Part shown: in pieces, positions 25,089 through 31,205 of the stretch
Layout of the letters: each line of letters begins with the position of its first letter
Position numbering within the stretch: the stretch's first letter is position 1
Assembly: GCA_964479445.1 (NCBI GenBank)
Contig: CAYZMH010000020.1
Span: 1 to 38,185, forward strand
From: CAYZMH01 sp964479445
Lineage (GTDB): Bacteria; Bacteroidota; Bacteroidia; Bacteroidales; GCA-2748055
DNA length: 38,185 nucleotides
Reading direction: 5' to 3'
Made by a program: the position numbers and the translations under genes
Notes under the pieces: model-generated
Seen by the model: the letters and a program-made list of their open reading frames with translations, nothing else
Told to the model about the DNA's origin: nothing
Databases searched by the model: none

Positions 25089-25181
25089 TTCTTTTACCAG
25101 GGACCTGTGGCTGGATCCCTTTTGTATCCCCCGAAAAATCTGCTCTCGCTCATTGGAACTTAATCGATGATATCGTTCCAT
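25086..25181 (-). pseudogene. IS30-family transposase N-terminal fragment
   Basis: A 32-codon stretch, MERYHRLSSNEREQI then FRGIQKGSSHRSLVKEL, resembles the N-terminal helix-turn-helix of IS30-type transposases ('YHxLTxxEREKI...GxSxRxIAxEL'). After residue 32 the frame runs straight into the 27-bp repeats and stops, so the DDE catalytic domain is missing. The 10-bp inverted repeat next to the start codon could be part of an old IS end. The match is by eye over a short segment. Confidence 0.5.
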
Positions 25182-25247
25182 AATGCAACATAATAAGTAT
25201 TTTTTGTTTGTTGCATTAAATGCTTGAATGGACCATCAAATAGAATA

Positions 25248-25295
25248 TACATATTTTAATACATATTTAAATACGTATTTAAATATGTATATAAA
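25248..25295. repeat. 12-bp tandem repeat with a 32-bp perfect palindrome
   Basis: Four adjoining 12-mers read TACATATTTTAA, TACATATTTAAA, TACGTATTTAAA and TATGTATATAAA. Within them 25259-25274 (ATACATATTTAAATAC) is the exact reverse complement of 25275-25290. Such AT-rich iterated palindromes are typical of DNA-bending or protein-binding sites, or of an easily melted segment. It lies 314 bp upstream of asnA. Confidence 0.7.
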
Positions 25296-25608
25296 CCAAC
25301 ATAAATAATTCATAATTAATTAGAAATCTATTATACCTTGTGTTCGCTTTATCTTTATAGATTGATTAAGGAATGATTGGCTACTTTTTTCAACCACAAT
25401 TGAAGGGTTAATTACAGATTAATGGGAAATCGGGTAAACATAATTACAATTATAAAAATTATGAAATTAAAAATAAAAATATGTTATTTGCAGTCTAATT
25501 ACGCTAACAAAATGAAATAGAAAAACTGTTTTCGAAGCGATTCATAATTCGGGGTTGGGTTTACCCTTTTGATTTGAAGAAACGGAGAACAGGAAAAAGG
25601 ATTAACAG

Positions 25609-26643
25609 ATGAAACTTTTTATTCCGGAAAATTACAAGGCTGCGTTATCGCTGCAGGAGACGGAGCAGGCTATTAAAATGATCAAAGATTTTTTCGAGTC
25701 CGATCTCGCGGCTGAATTGAAATTACGGAGGGTGACTGCGCCGTTGTTTGTTCAGCGGGGGACGGGTATCAATGATGATCTGAACGGGGTGGAGCGGCCG
25801 GTTTCCTTTTGCGTGAAGGACATGGATGAGGCGGAGGCGGAGATTGTTCATTCCCTGGCGAAGTGGAAGCGGATGATGCTTGCGGATTATGAGGTTGCCA
25901 ATACGTACGGGATTTACACCGATATGAACGCGCTGCGACCGGATGAGGAGTTGGATAATATTCATTCTATTTACGTGGATCAGTGGGATTGGGAGAAGAT
26001 TTTACTGGAGTCGGATCGGAACATAGATTATCTGAAGAAGATTGTCAGGAAGATATATTCGGTGATCAAGCGGACCGAGTACATTGTATACGAGAAGTAT
26101 CCGGCGATTACGCCCATGCTGCCTGATGAGATCACTTTTATGCACGCGGAGGAGTTGCTGGAGCGGTATCCCGGGATGGATCCGAAAGAGCGGGAGAGTC
26201 AGGTTGCCAGGGAGTTCGGGGCGGTATTCATTATCGGGATCGGTCATGAGCTGTCGAACGGGGAGCCACATGACGGGCGTGCGCCCGATTATGATGACTG
26301 GTCTACCCCGACGGTAAACGGTTATCACGGGTTAAACGGGGATATCATTGTGTGGAACCCGGTCCTGGAGAATGCCCTGGAGTTGTCCTCCATGGGGATC
26401 CGGGTGGACCGGGATGCTTTGGTGCGCCAGCTGGAGATGAAGGGCGAGGAGGAGCGGAAGGAGTTGTTGTTCCACAAGCGATTGTTGAGCGGGGAGTATC
26501 CCGAATCGGTAGGAGGGGGTATTGGTCAGAGTCGCCTCTGTATGTATTTTCTTCGCAAGGCACATATCGGGGAGGTTCAGGCCAGTTTATGGCCCGGTCA
26601 GATGCATGATCACTGCCGGAAGAGCGGGATTCAGCTTATGTGA
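25609..26643 (+). CDS. asnA: Aspartate-ammonia ligase (asparagine synthetase A)
   Basis: AsnA makes asparagine from aspartate, ammonia and ATP (forming AMP and PPi) in the cytoplasm and belongs to the class II aminoacyl-tRNA synthetase fold. The 344-aa protein is slightly longer than E. coli AsnA (330 aa). Characteristic segments are RVTAPLFVQRGTGINDDLNGVERPVSF (residues about 40-66), AKWKRMMLADY (84-94), YVDQWDWEK (about 121-129) and the C-terminal GGIGQSRLCMYFLRKAHIGEVQASLWP (about 303-329), containing the motif 3-like arginine. Its last 13 bp overlap the convergent CrtA-like gene. A long AT-rich region precedes it, with no clear TAnnTTTG promoter. The call is firm. Confidence 0.96.
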   Translation: MKLFIPENYKAALSLQETEQAIKMIKDFFESDLAAELKLRRVTAPLFVQRGTGINDDLNGVERPVSFCVKDMDEAEAEIVHSLAKWKRMMLADYEVANTYGIYTDMNALRPDEELDNIHSIYVDQWDWEKILLESDRNIDYLKKIVRKIYSVIKRTEYIVYEKYPAITPMLPDEITFMHAEELLERYPGMDPKERESQVAREFGAVFIIGIGHELSNGEPHDGRAPDYDDWSTPTVNGYHGLNGDIIVWNPVLENALELSSMGIRVDRDALVRQLEMKGEEERKELLFHKRLLSGEYPESVGGGIGQSRLCMYFLRKAHIGEVQASLWPGQMHDHCRKSGIQLM

Positions 26644-27392
26644 TCCGGTGACGCGTGTTTGGTAAGAGCTTCTCCCACGGGATCGGATCCTTTCCAGGTA
26701 CCGGCTGTCTCCAAAGGCTGGAAGCGGGCATAGAGTTCTTCCCGGAATCCGTTTTTTTTGCGGGTTGTATCAATCGCTTCCCGGTGGCGGGTTCCTTTTT
26801 TATGGGCAAATTCCTGCATATGTTCTGCAGATTGCCAGACAGAGAAGGTAGCCTGCATGATCCACGGCCATTCGCCGACTCCCTTGGTAAATAGGAGTCC
26901 GGATGCCTCCTCCAGCGATTTACTTACCCCGCCCACCCGTTTCCAGAACGGAATATAGTAGCGCATTTTCAGGGTTGCGCGGGTGAGCACGACCAGTAAA
27001 GGGTTACCGGATATGGGGGTTGCTGGCTGGAAGGGTTCCCGGTTCGACCATTTTCCGCGGGATTGAAGGGGGTGGAGCAGGATAGAATAGATCTCCCGGG
27101 TATGGTTCCTGAAGCGCTGCATAAGGTCAGAACTCTTTTCAAATTCGCGGGCATCGCCGGGATTTTTCCAGACTGTGAGCAGTGCATAGGTGTGAAAGTC
27201 GGGTTTATGACTGTAACCATATCCTCCCCCGGTACCAAGCATTTTGTAAAAAGTAAGGTTCCCTTTTCTGGTTAAGGCGTGGTGTTTGAGCTTACGCGGA
27301 ACAATACCCATTTGTTTCATGGCCCAACGTACCTGACCCGGGGGGTATTGAAGGAAGCTGATCAGAACGGTTTGCCGGGGGTCGGATGACAT
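26631..27392 (-). CDS. CrtA-like (spheroidene monooxygenase family) protein
   Basis: The 253-aa product resembles the CrtA family, heme-containing carotenoid 2-oxygenases with a dimeric alpha+beta-barrel fold. Matching blocks are LLVVLTRATLKMRYYIPFWKRV (about 130-151), LLFTKGVGEWPWIMQATFSVWQSAEHMQEFAHK (about 165-198) and REAIDTTRKKNGFREELYARFQPL (about 203-226). No other carotenoid gene lies in the window, so a carotenoid substrate is not assured; many CrtA-like proteins in this phylum have unknown substrates. The 3' end overlaps asnA convergently by 13 bp, leaving no room for a terminator between them. Confidence 0.75.
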   Translation of the reverse strand: MSSDPRQTVLISFLQYPPGQVRWAMKQMGIVPRKLKHHALTRKGNLTFYKMLGTGGGYGYSHKPDFHTYALLTVWKNPGDAREFEKSSDLMQRFRNHTREIYSILLHPLQSRGKWSNREPFQPATPISGNPLLVVLTRATLKMRYYIPFWKRVGGVSKSLEEASGLLFTKGVGEWPWIMQATFSVWQSAEHMQEFAHKKGTRHREAIDTTRKKNGFREELYARFQPLETAGTWKGSDPVGEALTKHASPDHIS

Positions 27393-27486
27393 GATTGAAT
27401 GATATAAATGGTCAACGGTGTCTGATTATACGTGTTGGTTAATGAAAAGACCTGAAAACGACCATTTTGTTCAGTTCTAGTTGAAT

Positions 27487-27519
27487 AAAAAACCCGGGTA
27501 CCATGGGGATACCCGGGTT
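27487..27519 (-). terminator. Terminator of the sulfur operon
   Basis: AACCCGGGTA (27491-27500) and TACCCGGGTT (27510-27519) form a perfect 10-bp stem. On the minus strand the stem is followed by TTTTTTATTC, so it terminates transcription arriving from the DsrE-like gene that ends at 27542. Confidence 0.9.
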
Positions 27520-27541
27520 CCGGATGATCTGACCTGGTTTA

Positions 27542-28045
27542 TCAGGTGAAAATGATCTGGGTATTTTCGCCGCCGCACATGGCATAGAAATCGCCAACGG
27601 TAAGGACATCGCGCACTTCATCGTGAAGATCTTCTTTCTCCAGGTTGAACATATCCATACCCAGTTTGCAGGCGTACAGTTCGCCTCCGCCGGCGGTGAT
27701 CATTTCAATGAACTCATCCACCGGGGGGACGTCCAGTTTTTCCATCTGGCTTTTCATCATGGTGGAAACCCCGGCTTCCACTCCGGGCAGCATGCCCAGC
27801 AGGGAGGGGAAGGGGAGTCCGCCAGGCATACGCAGGGCCGGATTCCCGACGGTTCCGGTGTGCAGTTTATTCATCCGTTTTTTCGTGATGGCATCCAGTC
27901 CGAAAAAGGTGAAAAACAGCTTGGCCTCAATGCCTTCCATGACGGCGCCGTTGGCCATTACAAGCGTGGCGTAGACGTCTTCGATGGTGCCTTTGGCGCA
28001 TATGATGCATACCTTTTTCAGGGGTGATTCTTCTTTTGCTGACAT
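27542..28045 (-). CDS. DsrE2/DsrE-F-H-like sulfur carrier protein
   Basis: This 167-aa protein belongs to the DsrE/F superfamily, in which conserved cysteines carry persulfide sulfur between enzymes. The N-terminal motif KKVCIICAKGTIEDVYATLVMANGA has C13 and C16 at the first strand-loop. A central PSLLGMLPGVEAGVSTMMKSQM segment is typical of the DsrE2 subgroup. C126 lies in GGELYACKLGMDMF, the usual DsrE active-site region, and C157 in FYAMCGG. It is the last gene of the SQR operon, 16 bp after tusE, with a terminator 22 bp beyond. The inferred role is to accept sulfane sulfur produced by sulfide oxidation. Confidence 0.88.
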   Translation of the reverse strand: MSAKEESPLKKVCIICAKGTIEDVYATLVMANGAVMEGIEAKLFFTFFGLDAITKKRMNKLHTGTVGNPALRMPGGLPFPSLLGMLPGVEAGVSTMMKSQMEKLDVPPVDEFIEMITAGGGELYACKLGMDMFNLEKEDLHDEVRDVLTVGDFYAMCGGENTQIIFT

Positions 28046-28061
28046 AATCCTTGATTTTTAG

Positions 28062-28373
28062 TTAGACACAACTGGTCGGTTTTGGAATCCCGGCAATTTT
28101 CGAAGAGAGCTTGAGCGGACCGCCCGGGAACAGTTTATACAGGCCTTTGATATCGGTTATTCCCGATTTGCCGACTTTACGGATGGTGAGTGTTTCACCC
28201 TTTTCGTGGGCATTTCTTAAAAACTCGAGGACTTCGAAATGCTGTTCGGTGAGTTCTATGCCTTCTTCGTTAGCCAATTCTTTAGCCACTTCCTGGTCCC
28301 ACTGGGACGCATCGGTTAAGAAACCTTCTTCATTCAGGGAAATTGATTTTCCTGCTATTGATTTTTCTGCCAT
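28062..28373 (-). CDS. tusE: TusE/DsrC-family sulfur relay protein
   Basis: The 103-aa product matches the DsrC/TusE fold: SISLNEEGFLTDASQWDQEVAKELA (residues 11-34), then ELTEQHFEVLEFLRNAHEKG and the C-terminal arm KGLYKLFPGGPLKLSSKIAGIPKPTSCV. C102, the penultimate residue (CysA), is the only cysteine. The second cysteine of true DsrC, eleven residues earlier, is Ser91. This makes it a TusE-like one-cysteine carrier that relays persulfide rather than a DsrC forming a trisulfide. It lies between DUF1641 and DsrE-like genes, suggesting sulfur handover in energy metabolism rather than only tRNA thiolation. Confidence 0.9.
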   Translation of the reverse strand: MAEKSIAGKSISLNEEGFLTDASQWDQEVAKELANEEGIELTEQHFEVLEFLRNAHEKGETLTIRKVGKSGITDIKGLYKLFPGGPLKLSSKIAGIPKPTSCV

Positions 28374-28388
28374 AATTTGGTATACTTT

Positions 28389-29066
28389 TTAAGTTGATGA
28401 TTGATGATTATTGCTTAAGTTCTTCATAAAGGTTACCATGAACCCGAGGGATTTTTTCATCTCCGGTTTGTTCATTTCCCGCATCACTTTCCATACAGAG
28501 TATTCCGGTGCCTCTTCAGGGGGCATGTTGGAGTAGATATTCACCGCGTTATTCAGCGCCTGCATCATCTCAGGCTGTGTGAGACTTCGGATGGTCTCCA
28601 GGATGGTGACGATGTTATCGGCCAGGGCCTTCACGTCTTCGGGTTTGAAATGGGTGATGATGTTGTCCAGGATCGTTCCAACTTCTTTAAAGAATTCGAA
28701 ATATCCTTTCTTTTCAAATTCATGGAGTTTCTGTGTCGTATCAATGATCACCTCGTTGGCGATGGGACCCACATCCCGGGCCAGGTCGGTCATGCTCTCC
28801 ATGAAGTCGAGCATGGTATTGATGTTGTGGATGTTCCGGGCGAGCCGGATTCCCAGTTCGGCGAGCTCTTCGGGGTATATCTCCACGTTACGGTCGTCCA
28901 GTGCTTTGACGGTGGAGTCGTACAGATCTTTGCCTATAATGGAAGCATCGGCCACCAGGTCGTCCATCGCTTCGGATTTCAGTCGTTGCTGGTTGACGTA
29001 CTCCAGGATGAGGTCGACTTTCTGCTCCAGGTTTTCCAGTCTTGTTTCTGATATGGATTCTTTCAT
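28389..29066 (-). CDS. DUF1641 helical protein of the SQR operon
   Basis: This 225-aa, almost entirely helical acidic protein begins with a coiled coil (SETRLENLEQKVDLILEYVNQQ). It contains the DUF1641-type region (IRLARNIHNINTMLDFMESMTDLARDVGPIANEVI) and a second block, LADNIVTILETIRSLTQPEMMQALNNA. There are no cysteines, membrane segments or cofactor motifs. DUF1641 genes are known as neighbours of sulfide:quinone reductase or of formate dehydrogenase and Hdr-like complexes. Here it is 15 bp downstream of the SQR-like gene. A scaffold or subunit role is inferred; biochemical function is unknown. Confidence 0.85.
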   Translation of the reverse strand: MKESISETRLENLEQKVDLILEYVNQQRLKSEAMDDLVADASIIGKDLYDSTVKALDDRNVEIYPEELAELGIRLARNIHNINTMLDFMESMTDLARDVGPIANEVIIDTTQKLHEFEKKGYFEFFKEVGTILDNIITHFKPEDVKALADNIVTILETIRSLTQPEMMQALNNAVNIYSNMPPEEAPEYSVWKVMREMNKPEMKKSLGFMVTFMKNLSNNHQSST

Positions 29067-29081
29067 ACGTATGGTTACTTT

Positions 29082-30323
29082 TTATTCCGCGATGCTTTTT
29101 TTCCCTGCCATGGTCATATGTGGTTCAATGGGCATCTCTTTACCGCGCAGGAGGATATGCCAATAGATCCAGCGGAAGAGGAGTTTCCCGTAGTGGTTGG
29201 CTTTGGTATTTTTCAGGAGTCCGAACGGACCCATTCCGGGTAGGGGGAAAGTTCCCGGGAGTGGTTCGGTTTCGTAGTTAAAATCAATCAAAGCCCCTTT
29301 GCCAAACCCTGTTTCGATATAGCAATTGGCATGTCCGTCGAAGGAGGCTTTCAGGGGTCTACCCTCGATGGCGCTCATGATGTTTTCATAAAGGATCTCT
29401 CCCGCGAAGTGGGCTACCGAACCCGCCTTGGAGGTAGGGATGTTGGAAGCATCGCCCAGAACAAAGATATTTTCATACTGTTTGGATTGCAGCGTATGTT
29501 TGTCAGTATCCACGTAGTTCAGGTCATCTCCCAGTCCGCTCCGCTCAATCATTTCTGCCCCCATATTTACCGGGATGATGGTCAGCACATCGAAGGGGAT
29601 CTCTTTTTCATCGTAGGACCGGATCACCTTTTTTTCATTGTCCACACTTTCCAGGTAGAATTCAGGCACTACCTTGATGTTTTTATCGGCCAGCAACTGG
29701 CTCAGCATTTTTGTGGCGATCGGTTTGGTGAATGCACCGGGGAGCGGTGTCACGTAGGTAATATCGACTTTATCCCGGATGCCGATTTCGGTGAAGTAGG
29801 CGTCGGCAAGGCAGACAAACTCGATGGGAGCTACCGGACACTTGAAAGGCATTTCTGCAATATTGAGTACCAGTTTGCCTCCTTCCCAATCTTTGAAAAA
29901 CCGTTGCAGTGCCACGGCGCCTTCGATGGTATAGAAGTCGAATATGTTTTTATACCATAGCTCCCCCGTGAGTCCGGGTGTTTCGTCAGGCCTCGTTTCC
30001 GTGCCGGTTGCAATGATCAGGTAGTCATAGAGCAGAATAGTACCATCTTCCAGGAGGACCCTGTTTTCATCGGCCTCGATGCGGTCGATCTCCCGGTAAA
30101 TCACATTCACATTCGGTGGGAAGAAGTTCCCTTTGGGTTTGGTTACATCATGACGATTGTAGATTCCAAAGGGAATGAACAGAAATCCCGGCTGGTAGTA
30201 ATGGGTTTTATTCTTATCCACCAGGGTGATTTCCCATTCGGCCGAACCCAGGTTTTTGCCCAGTTTGTTTGCCATCATGGTTCCGGCAGTTCCGCCTCCG
30301 AGTATTACCAGTTTTTTTGCCAT
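29082..30323 (-). CDS. sqr: Sulfide:quinone reductase-like flavoprotein
   Basis: SQR oxidises sulfide to polysulfide or persulfide and passes electrons to the quinone pool at the inner membrane. The 413-aa product has an N-terminal FAD site (LVILGGGTAGTMMANKL, residues 5-21), the NAD-like motif IIATGTETRPDETPG, and the second FAD site NIFVLGDASNIPTSKAG (285-301). Cysteines C162 (MPFKCPVAP) and C334 (GHANCYIETG) fit the two catalytic positions of SQR; the third cysteine of type I enzymes is absent. The C-terminal helices (FGLLKNTKANHYGKLLFRWIYWHILLRG) are amphipathic, for membrane docking. It is the first gene of the sulfur operon. Related flavocytochrome-c or NDH-2 proteins are less likely. 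Confidence 0.9.
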   Translation of the reverse strand: MAKKLVILGGGTAGTMMANKLGKNLGSAEWEITLVDKNKTHYYQPGFLFIPFGIYNRHDVTKPKGNFFPPNVNVIYREIDRIEADENRVLLEDGTILLYDYLIIATGTETRPDETPGLTGELWYKNIFDFYTIEGAVALQRFFKDWEGGKLVLNIAEMPFKCPVAPIEFVCLADAYFTEIGIRDKVDITYVTPLPGAFTKPIATKMLSQLLADKNIKVVPEFYLESVDNEKKVIRSYDEKEIPFDVLTIIPVNMGAEMIERSGLGDDLNYVDTDKHTLQSKQYENIFVLGDASNIPTSKAGSVAHFAGEILYENIMSAIEGRPLKASFDGHANCYIETGFGKGALIDFNYETEPLPGTFPLPGMGPFGLLKNTKANHYGKLLFRWIYWHILLRGKEMPIEPHMTMAGKKSIAE

Positions 30324-30373
30324 TGTCTTAAATTATCGTTATATCGATTCCGTTGTTTTTTCGTATCATTGCT

Positions 30374-30407
30374 CAAAAGTATATCCTGCCCTGGATTGTG
30401 AATCAAA
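30374..30407 (-). promoter_or_regulatory. Promoter of the SQR operon
   Basis: Read on the minus strand, a -33 TTTG (30407-30404) and a perfect -7 box TACTTTTG (30381-30374) are 22 nt apart, fitting the Bacteroidota consensus. Transcription should start near 30368, about 45 nt before the SQR start codon. Confidence 0.6.
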
Positions 30408-30430
30408 AAACAATATGATACCTGACAGGT

Positions 30431-30446
30431 TATGATAATTATCATA
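30431..30446. promoter_or_regulatory. FNR/CRP-box-like operator
   Basis: TATGATAATTATCATA is a perfect 16-bp palindrome containing TGAT-N4-ATCA, the FNR-box core (TTGAT-N4-ATCAA with one change per half). It is centred about 70 bp upstream of the predicted SQR-operon start, a class I activator position, and 42 bp upstream of the regulator's own ATG. Confidence 0.65.
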
Positions 30447-30473
30447 TGGATTCCTGTCGCGGAGCAGGTATTC

Positions 30474-30479
30474 AGGAGG
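30474..30479 (+). promoter_or_regulatory. Shine-Dalgarno site fixing the FNR-like start
   Basis: AGGAGG ends 8 nt before the ATG at 30488. It supports this start over the in-frame ATG at 30446, which overlaps the palindrome and would add 14 residues. Such strong sites are uncommon in this phylum. Confidence 0.6.
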
Positions 30480-30487
30480 CGGTACCA

Positions 30488-31171
30488 ATGAAAACGTGTG
30501 ATTGCGAACTATGTGATCTGAAAAACCTGATCTATTCCCGGCTTGACCGCGAGGCGGTCGACCTGTTTTGTTCGGGCAAGGTGGAAAAGGAGTATGGTAA
30601 GGGTGAAGTGATCATCCGCGAGGGACATGTTATACATGATTTCATCTACCTTAAGAGTGGATTGGTGAAATTATACCGCACCGATTCCTCGGGCAAGGAG
30701 CAGATCATTACCATTGCCAAACCCTTTGACTATGTGAGCCTGCTCAGTGTTTTCTCCAACCGGGAGTACAATTACTCGGTCACGGCCCTGGAGGATTCGG
30801 TAACCTGCAATATTGACATGGAACAAATTCGTTCGATGTTTCTATCTAACGGAAAATACGCCATGGGATTGATTGAGAAAATGAGCGAGGTATCGGATAA
30901 GATCATATTGGAGTCACTTGAGTTCCGGAAGCGGCACCTTCGGGGGAGAGTGGCATTGCTGTTGATGTATTTCCATGAACAGATTTACCGGGAGCAGGAA
31001 TTTGAATTACCGCTTACGCGGAAGGAAATTGCCGATTACGTGGGAATGACCACGGAGAATGTCATTCGCACGCTTTCAGAATTCCGAAAAGACAGAATCC
31101 TTCTCATCAGCGGAAAGACGATCGTGATCCGGGATCTTGATACACTGCGTTCCATCGCTCAATTTGGCTGA
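30488..31171 (+). CDS. FNR-like (Crp/Fnr family) redox regulator
   Basis: This 227-aa regulator has a cyclic-nucleotide-binding-type beta-roll (residues 30-125) and a C-terminal HTH (LTRKEIADYVGMTTENVIRTLSEF, about 177-200). The N-terminus MKTCDCELCD carries C4, C6 and C9, C28 follows, and C107 in ALEDSVTCNID aligns with E. coli FNR C122. This pattern suggests an oxygen-labile iron-sulfur cluster. In the recognition helix the Glu and Arg that read TGA in FNR are kept, while the Ser equivalent to S212 is Ile, in line with a box whose outer T is changed. It is divergent from the SQR operon and probably controls it and itself through the palindrome at 30431-30446. Confidence 0.9.
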   Translation: MKTCDCELCDLKNLIYSRLDREAVDLFCSGKVEKEYGKGEVIIREGHVIHDFIYLKSGLVKLYRTDSSGKEQIITIAKPFDYVSLLSVFSNREYNYSVTALEDSVTCNIDMEQIRSMFLSNGKYAMGLIEKMSEVSDKIILESLEFRKRHLRGRVALLLMYFHEQIYREQEFELPLTRKEIADYVGMTTENVIRTLSEFRKDRILLISGKTIVIRDLDTLRSIAQFG

Positions 31172-31205
31172 GCGAGTTGTTTCGTTTTGGTATCAAGGGT
31201 ATTAC

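Larger units (their letters stand above)
24926..25608. other. AT-rich spacer with repeats and IS debris
   Basis: This 683-bp region holds no intact gene. From left to right it contains a GC-rich 27-bp repeat block, an IS30-like transposase fragment, a 10-bp inverted repeat (TAATGCAACA at 25181-25190, TGTTGCATTA at 25209-25218), a 12-bp tandem repeat forming a 32-bp palindrome, and about 300 bp of AT-rich sequence before asnA. It marks an insertion-prone junction. Confidence 0.55.

Noticed and set aside
24993..25181. Complete 62-aa protein from the IS30-like frame
   Set aside because: Only the first 32 residues look like protein; the rest is the translation of the 27-bp repeats, so it is treated as a fragment.
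25248..25295. Chromosomal replication origin
   Set aside because: The AT-rich palindrome is origin-like, but there is no dnaA gene and I saw no cluster of DnaA boxes nearby.
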